From Tubiluchus corallicola (taxonomy: Eukaryota > Priapulida > Priapulimorpha > Priapulimorphida > Tubiluchidae), in NCBI GenBank assembly GCA_030141605.1, contig JAQGDQ010000184.1, positions 1 through 64,000 of the forward strand: 64,000 nucleotides of DNA, written 5' to 3'. The notes beneath the pieces were generated by a model. The model had not been told where the DNA came from, made no database searches, and saw only the letters and a program-made list of their open reading frames with translations. Each line of letters opens with the position of its first letter. Within the stretch, counting starts at the first letter, position 1. Both the position numbers and the translations under genes were made by a program. This document shows, in pieces, positions 19,614 through 28,232 of the stretch.

Positions 19614-20744
19614 TTATATCATAAATAAATCTTTAATAATATAATCCGAAATAAAATAGCCCTTTGTTGTCAAACGTAAATTCTCCTTATCTAATTTAAT
19701 AAAGTCAGACTCTAAATACCTATTTATCACCTTACTCGAGTAATTATAATAGCTTTCTCCAAAATTTTTCAATATATTTTTTAAGGATATACCCCATTTT
19801 GTGCGGAGCATCAGCATAATATACTCATTATATTTATCTCTTTCTGTCAAAGTATCCTTTTTAAAAAATTTACCTTTATTATCTATAAAATCAACATATT
19901 TTTTATTGTTGTTGATGTTCCACTGTCTGACGCTTCCATTGTAGCTGTGAGCAGATGGCCCTATACCCAGGTAATTATTGCCAAACCAATAAGATAAATT
20001 GTGCATGGACATGTAATTTTTCTTGCAAAAATTACTAAGCTCATAGTGCATAAATCCATTTTTATCCATTGACTCTAATAGCATTTGGAATTGAGAAAAG
20101 CTGTTTTCCTCTCTCTCCTCTTTTATAGAACCACCTTTTAATATATCATCAAGTTCTGTCCCTTTATGATAAGTCAAATGGTATGCTGATATATGACAAG
20201 CCCCAGAGCCGGCTGCAATGTTTAGTGTCTGTCCCCACTCCTCACAGTTCATGCCAGGTACTCCGTATATTAAATCTATTGATATATTTTCTATTCCACC
20301 ATTCATAGCACATTTAATAGAGTTTAATGCCTGTTCTCTGTCATGTACCCGTCCCAAAAACTTCAAATTTTTTTTATTAAAACTCTGAATACCAATACTT
20401 AACCTATTAACACCCATGTTTTTTAGAGAGTCTACATATTGAGAGGTTACATCTTCAGGATTGCACTCAAACGAAAATTCCACATTTTTTGATATTTCAA
20501 AGCTGTCAAGCGTGTATTCTACAAGACTTCTTATCAAAGATATGTCTACCAACGAGGGAGTACCTCCTCCAAAATAAATAGATTGTACAACCTCATTTTT
20601 TAAGTAGTTATTTCTCATTGTCAACTCACTCAATTCGCATCTTAAAACAGTGTCTACAGTTTTTTTATCAGCACATACAGAATAAAAGTTGCAATAGATA
20701 CATTTCGTCCTGCAAAAAGGTATGTGAAAGTATATTCCGCACAT
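19614..20744 (-). CDS. hemW: HemW-like radical SAM protein (coproporphyrinogen oxidase homologue)
   Basis: The start was set at ATG 20744 (376 residues, MCGIYFHIPFCRTKCIYC) rather than the GTG 30 bp upstream, because HemW homologues begin immediately before this motif. The radical SAM cluster cysteines are C11, C15 and C18, followed by NF instead of the fourth Cys of HemN, which fits HemW. GGGTPSL, NRLSIGIQSFN and the C-terminal HemN domain (SYWFGNNYLGIGPSAHSY) follow. HemW proteins bind heme and act as heme chaperones rather than oxidases. Divergent from the VanZ-like gene. Confidence 0.9.
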   Translation of the reverse strand: MCGIYFHIPFCRTKCIYCNFYSVCADKKTVDTVLRCELSELTMRNNYLKNEVVQSIYFGGGTPSLVDISLIRSLVEYTLDSFEISKNVEFSFECNPEDVTSQYVDSLKNMGVNRLSIGIQSFNKKNLKFLGRVHDREQALNSIKCAMNGGIENISIDLIYGVPGMNCEEWGQTLNIAAGSGACHISAYHLTYHKGTELDDILKGGSIKEEREENSFSQFQMLLESMDKNGFMHYELSNFCKKNYMSMHNLSYWFGNNYLGIGPSAHSYNGSVRQWNINNNKKYVDFIDNKGKFFKKDTLTERDKYNEYIMLMLRTKWGISLKNILKNFGESYYNYSSKVINRYLESDFIKLDKENLRLTTKGYFISDYIIKDLFMI

Positions 20745-20798
20745 TCCAATTAATAATATTTGTATATATTGCACATGTTATTGATATATAATTTCATT

Positions 20799-21209
20799 AT
20801 GCTTAAGAATAAGGCAAAAAAAGTAAAATATATACTATTTTTTACATGGATAGTCCTTATATTATATTTAAGTTTAGCTTTTCCTGAAAACTACAATCAT
20901 TCTTACATTTTTGATATTCCATATGCGGATAAGTTATCGCATTTTGGAATGTATTTTATGTTTTCATTTCTTTTGCTTAAGTTAAAAGATGATGGAATAG
21001 AAAGAAAGCTCTCTTCCACATTCAAGCTTCCATTACTATTGTCTGCATCTATAGGGGGGGGTGTAGAAATATTGCAACACTTATTACCCATAAATAGAAG
21101 TTGCTCATTCGGTGATTTTATTGCAAACTGTATTGGCTCTATTTTTGGTATTCTTTTTTTTAATATAGTGAAAAAGATGCACAACAGGAATAAGTTATCT
21201 ACTTTATAG
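20799..21209 (+). CDS. VanZ-like membrane protein
   Basis: ATG 20799 gives 136 residues with the first membrane helix (YILFFTWIVLILYLSLAF) near the start; upstream in-frame TTG 20760 and ATG 20775 add only a poor tail. Four hydrophobic helices, DKLSHFGMYFMFSFLLL and the VanZ-type GGVEILQHLLPINRSCSFGD followed by DFIANCIGSIFG. Function is not established for this group. Its 3' end overlaps the convergent rpiB by 11 bases. Confidence 0.85.
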   Translation: MLKNKAKKVKYILFFTWIVLILYLSLAFPENYNHSYIFDIPYADKLSHFGMYFMFSFLLLKLKDDGIERKLSSTFKLPLLLSASIGGGVEILQHLLPINRSCSFGDFIANCIGSIFGILFFNIVKKMHNRNKLSTL

Positions 21210-21642
21210 CTATTTTATTTATTCTTCGTAAGTGCCTCCCACCTTCAAACTTAGAGTTCATAAACGTGTCGATAATTTCTATCAAATTGTTCTCTTCAAT
21301 AAATCTTGCCGGAATTGAGCATACATTAGCATCATTGTGCTTTATGGCCAAAGATGTTATCTCTTTGTTCCAGCAGACGGCCGAACGTACACTCTGATGC
21401 TTATTTATTGTCATATTTATTCCATTTCCACTTCCGCAAATAACAATTCCAATATCATATTCTCCTTTATCTATAGCCTCTCCTAGAAGGTGGGCATAGT
21501 CGGGATAGTCACAGTCTAACTCAGAGTAACAACCAATATCTTTAAAATATATATTATTTTTTATTAAATAATCAATCACCTTTTTCTTGTATCTAAATCC
21601 CGCGTGGTCCGAAGCTAATCCCACCTTTCTTATATCCATCAT
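21199..21642 (-). CDS. rpiB: Ribose 5-phosphate isomerase B
   Basis: 147 residues, the usual RpiB/LacAB size. VGLASDHAGFRYKK (7-20, with D12 and H13), IVICGSGNGINMTINK (66-81, catalytic Cys69) and KHNDANVCSIPARF (101-114) are all present. It interconverts ribose 5-phosphate and ribulose 5-phosphate. Ribulose 5-phosphate is also the normal precursor of arabinose 5-phosphate used in Kdo synthesis at the other end of this window. Confidence 0.93.
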   Translation of the reverse strand: MMDIRKVGLASDHAGFRYKKKVIDYLIKNNIYFKDIGCYSELDCDYPDYAHLLGEAIDKGEYDIGIVICGSGNGINMTINKHQSVRSAVCWNKEITSLAIKHNDANVCSIPARFIEENNLIEIIDTFMNSKFEGGRHLRRINKIAIK

Positions 21643-22308
21643 TAATACTTTTTATATCTCTATATTCATGTAAATCAGTACTCTTTTTTTTTATTAACAA
21701 TTATAAACAAACCGCAATATCATAGCCAACAAGTTATTATGTAAAATAGTCTTTAAAAAAGACAAAGTAATGAACCTTTAAAAATTGTTAAAAAAAATTT
21801 AAAGTAGTAGATAATTAAATTTTGTAAATATTAAACAGTACTATATATACATTTTTTTTTCAAAATATCACTATCAATTAAAATTAATTTCTATCAACTA
21901 TTTAACACGATGATTCACAAAAAAACGACAATTTTCTAATATATTTTTATACATAACCTCATTAAAAATATTTGTTTAAAAATAACTATATCATAAATGA
22001 ATCAACTACTTTACATGTTAATAGAATGTTTAATTTTATAAACTCCAAGTTTAATAACTTACCTTGCAAGAGAAATATCACTTTTTTGTCATCATAATCA
22101 ACACAACATATAATATCATCAATTTATTCTTTAAATTAATATAACAAAATAGTAATAATATATACTGTCAATAAATATTAAGTAAGGAGTGATGGCTTTT
22201 ATTGCTACTTTCAAAACTATTATATTACATTTGCTCATGCTGGTTATTTTTTGACAGCGATTTAGATGCACGAGATTATATTTTAAAAAACTTTAAAAAT
22301 AGCGTAGG
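21643..22308. other. 666-bp extremely AT-rich gap
   Basis: No gene of normal size. The only reading worth noting is a 20-codon hydrophobic frame at 22192-22254 (MAFIATFKTIILHLLMLVIF) that follows AAGGAG with short spacing. It is in frame with the response regulator but separated from it by stops. I saw no DnaA-box cluster or terminator. Confidence 0.5.
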
Positions 22309-22713
22309 TTGGGTGATAACAGTGTAAATAAAGATGCAATATTGACCATTTTATTGGTAGAAGACAATCCGCTCAATCAAAAAGTGATTGAGTTCAACTT
22401 GAAAAAAAATAATTATAAGGTTGAGCTGGCTAATGATGGTACAGAAGCGGTTGAGCTGTTTAAGAAGCGGAAGTTTGATTTGATACTTATGGATATCATG
22501 ATGCCTATAATGGATGGGTTTGAAGCAACAAAGAGGATTAGAGCTATTGAAGAGAGGTCGGCTTTACATGCCCACACCCCAATTATAGCTGTTACGGCTA
22601 ATATACTGGCTGATGACAGAGATAAGTGTATGTCTATTGGGATGAATGGTCTTATATCAAAGCCGTTTAGTATGGAGCAGTTTAACAAGGCGGTAAATGA
22701 CCTGGATACTTAG
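22309..22713 (+). CDS. Single-domain response regulator (receiver only)
   Basis: 134 residues. CheY-like receiver: acidic pair E18/D19 (LLVEDNPLNQKVIEF), phosphoacceptor D62 (LILMDIMMPIMDG), T96 and K118 (SKPFS). The sequence resembles the C-terminal receiver domains of hybrid histidine kinases, with no output domain. The only start codons in frame are TTG 22309 and TTG 22342; a TAG at 22300 closes the frame upstream. It is either a stand-alone receiver using a rare start or a leftover of a hybrid kinase. It is convergent with tamL. Confidence 0.75.
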   Translation: MGDNSVNKDAILTILLVEDNPLNQKVIEFNLKKNNYKVELANDGTEAVELFKKRKFDLILMDIMMPIMDGFEATKRIRAIEERSALHAHTPIIAVTANILADDRDKCMSIGMNGLISKPFSMEQFNKAVNDLDT

Positions 22714-22865
22714 GGTATTGTTTTATAAGTCTTATATAGGAGCAAATATTGTATTTTAAGTATACTGGCCAAACAGTAACACTTGTTTTTTATTTTAAGA
22801 GTGCCCCTTCAGTTAAATAGTGAATTTTTAAAGCCTTATTTGTATTTATCAAGAGGTAGTTTTTT

Positions 22866-25223
22866 CTAAAATGGATATCCTATTGCAAATGATAAATTGA
22901 AATCATTGCTGGTGTAGCTTCTTTTCCATGGTATCCACTGAGAACCCGACAGTACACCAGGATCACGAAGTTTCACTCCTAAGTCCAGCCTTAAAACGAC
23001 GTATGAAAAATCCAGTCTCAATCCCACTCCTGAACCTACTGCTAGTTCATCAAAGAAGCGGTTGAGTTTAAAGTTTGCGCCATCTCTGTTGTCATTTAGT
23101 GACCATATATTTCCTACATCTATAAAGAATGCTCCTTCCATAAAACTAAGTAGTTTATAGCGGTACTCTGCATTAAATTCAAGCTTTATGTCTCCTGATT
23201 GGTTAGGAAATTCTCCTGCTTCTGCCTTGTAAGTTCCGGGACCGAGTGTGCGAACAGGCCAGGCTCTAATACCATTTGCGCCGCCTGTAAAGTACTTTTT
23301 TTCAAATGGTATCTGGTTAGAGTTTCCGTATGGTACAGCAATTCCTCCAAAACTTCGAAATACTATCATATTTGATTTGTCTAAATACCATCCAAACCTA
23401 TGCTCTATATCTGCTTTTACATATTGCGCAAAAGGAGTTCCCAAAAAGTGATATTGTTCTCCGGAAAACTCATCTGCTGGATACTTAGGTCCATTGACTA
23501 ATTTACTACACAGATAAAATACGTTTCCTGATGTCTCTATAGTTCCGCGTAAATAAGCGTAATTGCTTAACATATTAAATCTCTGTGTATTATATATAAA
23601 ATAATAATTTAAAGCCGGAATTGTATGATCCTGATATGAGCTTTTTATATAAAGGTTCTCTATTGATTCATTAAATGAAGAGTCCATTTCAAAAACTTTG
23701 ACTATGTTGAAATCCACAGGTGTGAATAGGTGTGTCAAATATTCGGATGTTTTCCAACTGTATCCGTATTTTAGGCCCGCGATAGTTCTTGTATAGTCAG
23801 GGCGTTTTTGGTAGTTAAATGAAGTGCTAAATAGTGTTTTAGGAGTGGAGTATTTGAATGTTTTGGTACTTTTCACAGGAATAAGGAATTTAGGCACAGT
23901 AATTGTTATATCTGTGCCCAGTTCACTTGTGTTAAACAGTTGTATAGAGTCTTTAGTTCCATATGTTTGCCTTTCTACAGCACCTTTAAGTTTTATATGT
24001 AATATTTCAGCTCCTTTAAACAGATTTTTATGGTGATAATTTAAGTTTCCAGCAACACCAAAGTTACCCGATGAGTTGGTTCCTTCAATATCAAATGAGT
24101 ATGATTGTTTTGCAGCCAAGGTTAGTTGTATGACACAGTCCAGCATTGGGTTGCCTAATGAGTCGTTTTCTCCTATCTCTTCAAAATAAATATTTACCAT
24201 CTTAAAAAGCCTTAGGGATAGAAGTTCATTATATGTACGTTTTACAAGGGTTACATTGTAAAACGTATTGTTTTTGATGTGGTTAGCGTTAATAAGTACA
24301 TTGGGCTTTACTTTTACGCCACCATTGTAAAGGAAAATATGATTATCAATTTTAACTGTATCCGGGTTTGAAATTATCTTTGTTGTGTCTGAACTAAGAT
24401 ATTTGTCTAAGCTGTAATCTGTTTCATAGCGGTAATTTCTGATAGTATATTTTTCGTGATTTTTAAACTCTTCACTTTTTAAAGAATCTATAGATACTTC
24501 TTTATCTAATATGAGTTTTAAGTTTACTGAGTGCCTATCTTTTGCAGTTGTATCTGCCTCATAATGTAATCTTTCACGTGTCATCCTATAAAATCCACCA
24601 TCTCTTATATCGTTTAGCAGTCGCTCTCTTTCTTCTGCTAAAACATCCATGTCAAAGTTTTTGTTGATTTTGGGCAATCTTTGTGGAAATGACTTATCTG
24701 CTATATTTTTCAGCGAATCATCTTTAACCACATACTCGAAGCTTTTTATTTTGTGTGGGGTGTTTGCTGTAATGGAGTAGTAAACTGCGCTTCTCTTATT
24801 TTTTTTCTTAAAAATTGTTGTGTCTGATATATCTGCTTCATAGTAGCCTTTATTTCTCATATACTGGCTTAGCTCAGCAACAGATCTTTCAACCATATAG
24901 CTATCATATATGACGGGAGCCTCCCCTACTCTTCTCAGCCATACTTCTTTTTTAGTGTTATCTCTTTTTTCGTCTCTTTTTTTACTTGACATGTTATATA
25001 AGCCAAGGCCGAACTTCCAAAACCCTAAGATTTTTTTGTTTGGGGTTTGTTGAATGTATCGCTTTATCTCTTTTTCATTTATCTCTTTTTCATCAATATC
25101 AATCTTGACCTTGCTGAGCAGATAGCTATCATCTGGTACATACTTAATTGTAGTACATGATGTTATACCTAATATAAAAGGTATACCTAAATAAAAAAAT
25201 ATGCTTTTGAGAGCTTTAATCAA
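22866..25223 (-). CDS. tamL: TamL-type outer-membrane lipoprotein of the Omp85/BamA superfamily
   Basis: 785 residues. Signal peptide with lipobox ILGITSC (Cys23), which distinguishes the Bacteroidota TamL from lipid-free TamA. POTRA-like domains span about 35-400 (VERSVAELSQYMRNKGYYEADIS; RTYNELLSLRLFKMVNIYF), followed by a C-terminal 16-strand barrel ending in Phe (NLSFAIGYPF). The barrel contains FTGGANGIRAWPVRTLGPG, the conserved family RGW-type loop. With TamB it takes part in envelope assembly. Divergently placed from the rRNA/tRNA methyltransferase gene, an arrangement common in Bacteroidota. Confidence 0.9.
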   Translation of the reverse strand: MIKALKSIFFYLGIPFILGITSCTTIKYVPDDSYLLSKVKIDIDEKEINEKEIKRYIQQTPNKKILGFWKFGLGLYNMSSKKRDEKRDNTKKEVWLRRVGEAPVIYDSYMVERSVAELSQYMRNKGYYEADISDTTIFKKKNKRSAVYYSITANTPHKIKSFEYVVKDDSLKNIADKSFPQRLPKINKNFDMDVLAEERERLLNDIRDGGFYRMTRERLHYEADTTAKDRHSVNLKLILDKEVSIDSLKSEEFKNHEKYTIRNYRYETDYSLDKYLSSDTTKIISNPDTVKIDNHIFLYNGGVKVKPNVLINANHIKNNTFYNVTLVKRTYNELLSLRLFKMVNIYFEEIGENDSLGNPMLDCVIQLTLAAKQSYSFDIEGTNSSGNFGVAGNLNYHHKNLFKGAEILHIKLKGAVERQTYGTKDSIQLFNTSELGTDITITVPKFLIPVKSTKTFKYSTPKTLFSTSFNYQKRPDYTRTIAGLKYGYSWKTSEYLTHLFTPVDFNIVKVFEMDSSFNESIENLYIKSSYQDHTIPALNYYFIYNTQRFNMLSNYAYLRGTIETSGNVFYLCSKLVNGPKYPADEFSGEQYHFLGTPFAQYVKADIEHRFGWYLDKSNMIVFRSFGGIAVPYGNSNQIPFEKKYFTGGANGIRAWPVRTLGPGTYKAEAGEFPNQSGDIKLEFNAEYRYKLLSFMEGAFFIDVGNIWSLNDNRDGANFKLNRFFDELAVGSGVGLRLDFSYVVLRLDLGVKLRDPGVLSGSQWIPWKRSYTSNDFNLSFAIGYPF

Positions 25224-25325
25224 AACGCGTTACTAATAAGGTAATACAAATATAGTGAACGGTAATAATTTTAAATGGATTATTTTTGATAATATTCAAA
25301 TATCACAGACTTATAATATTTAATC

Positions 25326-26102
25326 ATGCTTTCTAAAAATAAAATTAAGCAGCTGCGCTCTTTGTCTATGAAGAAATACAGGACGAAAGAGCAGTTATTT
25401 ATTGCGGAGGGGAAGAAGAGTGTTTTTGACCTGATTGATGAAAAATTTGATATTGCTGAAATATTATGTGTCAATAGTGTATTAGCTGATCTTGAAAAAA
25501 GAGGGGTGAGTATGCAGTTGGTACAATCCTGTGGCACTGACTGTATGGGTAAGGTATCTCAACTAAAGAGTGCTCCTGAAATTATTGCTGTTGTTAGGAT
25601 TCCTTCTCACAAAGTTGATATGAATGAAATTAGACATGATTTATCTATTGCTCTTGATGGGGTACAGGATCCTGGTAATCTTGGGTCTATTGTTAGGAGT
25701 GCTGATTGGTTTGGAATTAAAAATATTGTGTGTTCCTGCGATACGGTTGACATATATAATCCTAAGTCTGTTCAGGCAACAATGGGCGCAATATCTCGTG
25801 TGAAAGTGCACTATATTTCCTTGCCTTATTTTTTAAAGCAAACACAAAAGCAGGACATTGTGGTTTATGGTACTTCTGTGAGAGGTGAGAGTATATACAA
25901 AGAGAGCTTGAGCAGTAACGGTGTTATTGTTTTTGGGAATGAGGGAAGAGGTGTAACTGATGATGTGAATAATCTTGTTACCAAGCAGATACATATTCCT
26001 TCTTATCCTCCTGGTAACTGTTCTTCTGAATCACTGAATGTTGCTATGTCTGCTTCGATTGTCTGCGCAGAATTTAGAAGAAGAGCTATTTTATACTCCT
26101 AA
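25326..26102 (+). CDS. SpoU/TrmH-family RNA 2'-O-methyltransferase
   Basis: 258 residues. The N-terminal SpoU substrate-binding domain (about 1-95) is followed by the SPOUT knot: motif 1 DGVQDPGNLGSIVRSADWFG (111-130, N118 and R124), motif 2 VFGNEGRGV (202-210) and motif 3 SLNVAMSASI (236-245). It transfers a methyl group from SAM to a ribose of tRNA or rRNA; the target nucleotide cannot be told. A strong hairpin lies 35 bp downstream. Confidence 0.92.
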   Translation: MLSKNKIKQLRSLSMKKYRTKEQLFIAEGKKSVFDLIDEKFDIAEILCVNSVLADLEKRGVSMQLVQSCGTDCMGKVSQLKSAPEIIAVVRIPSHKVDMNEIRHDLSIALDGVQDPGNLGSIVRSADWFGIKNIVCSCDTVDIYNPKSVQATMGAISRVKVHYISLPYFLKQTQKQDIVVYGTSVRGESIYKESLSSNGVIVFGNEGRGVTDDVNNLVTKQIHIPSYPPGNCSSESLNVAMSASIVCAEFRRRAILYS

Positions 26103-26137
26103 AAAGGAGTTGTTAGGCATGTTTACTCTATGTCAAA

Positions 26138-26179
26138 ATAACTAATTAAGAGCTATGAATACAGCTCTTAATTAGTTAT
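26138..26179. terminator. Hairpin between convergent trmH-like and susD genes
   Basis: Perfect 17-bp arms (ATAACTAATTAAGAGCT at 26138-26154 and its complement at 26163-26179) around an 8-base loop. A T-rich stretch follows at about 26187 on the plus side. The position between two gene ends suggests a bidirectional terminator. Confidence 0.75.
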
Positions 26180-26224
26180 GTACTGATTTTTTACAAAATA
26201 GATACTTACATTACCATTAGTAAG

Positions 26225-28201
26225 CTACAAGTTTTGATAACCGTCATTTTGTTCCAATTTTTCGTTTGTGTTAAGTGCGCGTTGTGGAATGGGGAACAGC
26301 TCTGAATAACTACTTGTATTTACACTTTTATTCCACCATACTCCATTTGTAAAATTATCGAAGCGACGCAGGTCCATTCTACGTCTCCCCTCCCCAATGA
26401 ACTCTCTTCCCCACTCATCCAGCATTTCATCTAAGTCGAGTGTTACTGTGCCTCCTAGATATTTTGCTGCATCCCAATATGTGGAGATAGTACCTGATTC
26501 TGTTGTTGCTACGTTGTAGCTGTGTGGAGGCTCCCTAAGGTCATCAATATCGCCGGCATCAAACTTGGCTTGCCGTGTGGCGGCTTCGTCTGCCCCTATC
26601 TGGGTAAAATATTTCTGTCTCACATCATCAAGTAGTTTTGCTGCGCCGGGGACATCACCGTCTCGTAGCTTGCATTCTGCCAGCATATAGTATATTTCTG
26701 CAAGGCGAATAACTGCGTAGTCTGAGTTCCAATTCCACCCTCCTTCTTCAAATACATCAGGATAAATAGGATATTTTTGTTGGCGAAACCCCGAATTTTC
26801 CTCTCCTTTTGAAACACCTTCTCCGGGATTGGGAAGGTCACTGGCTACAGAATGCAGTTCTGCTTGTGTTGCATTTTCAAGAAGGTATTTAAAGTTATGG
26901 GCATTAACTAGCTCAGTATATCTGGGGTCAGTGTCTGTCTTCCATTTGTTGGCAATTTCTGAAAAGCGTCCAATACGATCAACAAAATATACTGTATCTG
27001 TTTTTTCCCCAAGCTTCCACTCCTCTGTTGCAAAATCAAAAGCACCCCTGCCTTCATACTCTTCTCCGGGAATACTGGCTGTCCCTATCAAAAACATACC
27101 CTGTCTGTTACCATTGTCTTCACAGAAGTAAGGAACCCTTCTTTCATCGCCATCATAATATTTCTGATAAGGGGAACCATGCGGATATTTGTCTATAAAA
27201 AAAGCTCCATCAGTAGTTTGTGATGGCTGCAAGTGCACTCCGTTACACCCATTACCTTCTTCGGAACGAAAAAAGTATTTAGCCTGGTAATGATTGTTAC
27301 ATGGTAAAGTAGTACGCCTTAGCTGATTTTTTTCGCATGGGAAAGCCCATATTATGGCTGTTGATTTATAGTTATCATAACTAAACTGTAGCTGCCAGTC
27401 TTCATCCAGCGTGTAGCTACCATAGTTGCCATCAAGTATGTTCTGGCAATATGTGGCGCACTCACTAAATTTGTCCTGCCCAATCGTAGCGGTTGCGTTT
27501 AAGTACAATCTTGCTAGGCAGGCAGCGGCTGTTGCCTGGTCAATACGTCCGTAAAATTCATCTTTGATACCAGCCTGATGGTTTCCGAGATTATCTATGT
27601 TATCGACTATTGTCTTTTCAACAAAGTCAAATAGCTCTGTTCCTTTGCTAGATGGAGGGTGAAGGCTCTCATTCATATCATAAGTAACCACTGGCGCTTT
27701 TGCCCCGAATGCCTCAAGTATATACATGTGGAATATGGCAGCAAGAACAAGCATTTCAGACTGCATTGTTTCTATTTCAGCGACGGTAAGTCCAAAGTTG
27801 TCCGCTACTGGCTTAACTACATTTTCAAGATCTCTATATGTGTTATATGCGTAGCCCACTCCCTGGTACATTTTCACCCATGTATCATATATATCTTTAT
27901 GAAGGTAGTTCCAGGTGTGTCCATGCAGTTGTATCCACCTAGCTTCATCATAGCCATGCCTGCCCTTTTGTGTCCACACAAAGTGGTCGGAGCTGAGTTC
28001 ACTTATTCTCCACCATCCGCCATCTGTGTGTAATGACCCTGATGCATGTTCATATACTCTTGCCATAGATGCCGCTACATCGTTAATTGTGTTATAAAAG
28101 TTATCCGGAGATATTTTATTGAATAACTCTTCATTCAGGTTAGTACATCCTCCTAATATTAGGAGTAACACCACTGCTTTATATTTAACATGTTTTATCA
28201 T
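26225..28201 (-). CDS. SusD/RagB-family nutrient-binding lipoprotein, copy 1
   Basis: 658 residues. Lipobox LILGGC (Cys19), then the SusD N-terminal pattern NLNEELFNKISPDNFYNTINDV, TPR-like helices, and the C-terminal signature EFIGEGRRRMDLRRFDNF with LFPIPQRALNTN. It is the surface lid of the TonB-dependent SusC transporter encoded 31 bp upstream. No glycoside hydrolase or regulator is adjacent, so the substrate is unknown. It is a close paralogue of the copy at 31920-33881, nearly identical over the last 200 residues and more divergent in the middle. Confidence 0.95.
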   Translation of the reverse strand: MIKHVKYKAVVLLLILGGCTNLNEELFNKISPDNFYNTINDVAASMARVYEHASGSLHTDGGWWRISELSSDHFVWTQKGRHGYDEARWIQLHGHTWNYLHKDIYDTWVKMYQGVGYAYNTYRDLENVVKPVADNFGLTVAEIETMQSEMLVLAAIFHMYILEAFGAKAPVVTYDMNESLHPPSSKGTELFDFVEKTIVDNIDNLGNHQAGIKDEFYGRIDQATAAACLARLYLNATATIGQDKFSECATYCQNILDGNYGSYTLDEDWQLQFSYDNYKSTAIIWAFPCEKNQLRRTTLPCNNHYQAKYFFRSEEGNGCNGVHLQPSQTTDGAFFIDKYPHGSPYQKYYDGDERRVPYFCEDNGNRQGMFLIGTASIPGEEYEGRGAFDFATEEWKLGEKTDTVYFVDRIGRFSEIANKWKTDTDPRYTELVNAHNFKYLLENATQAELHSVASDLPNPGEGVSKGEENSGFRQQKYPIYPDVFEEGGWNWNSDYAVIRLAEIYYMLAECKLRDGDVPGAAKLLDDVRQKYFTQIGADEAATRQAKFDAGDIDDLREPPHSYNVATTESGTISTYWDAAKYLGGTVTLDLDEMLDEWGREFIGEGRRRMDLRRFDNFTNGVWWNKSVNTSSYSELFPIPQRALNTNEKLEQNDGYQNL

Positions 28202-28232
28202 TGTATTGTAATTTATAAAATTTAATGTTGGA

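Noticed and set aside
21643-22308. Possible replication origin near the parS site
   Set aside because: AT-rich, but I found no cluster of DnaA boxes and no dnaA or par genes.
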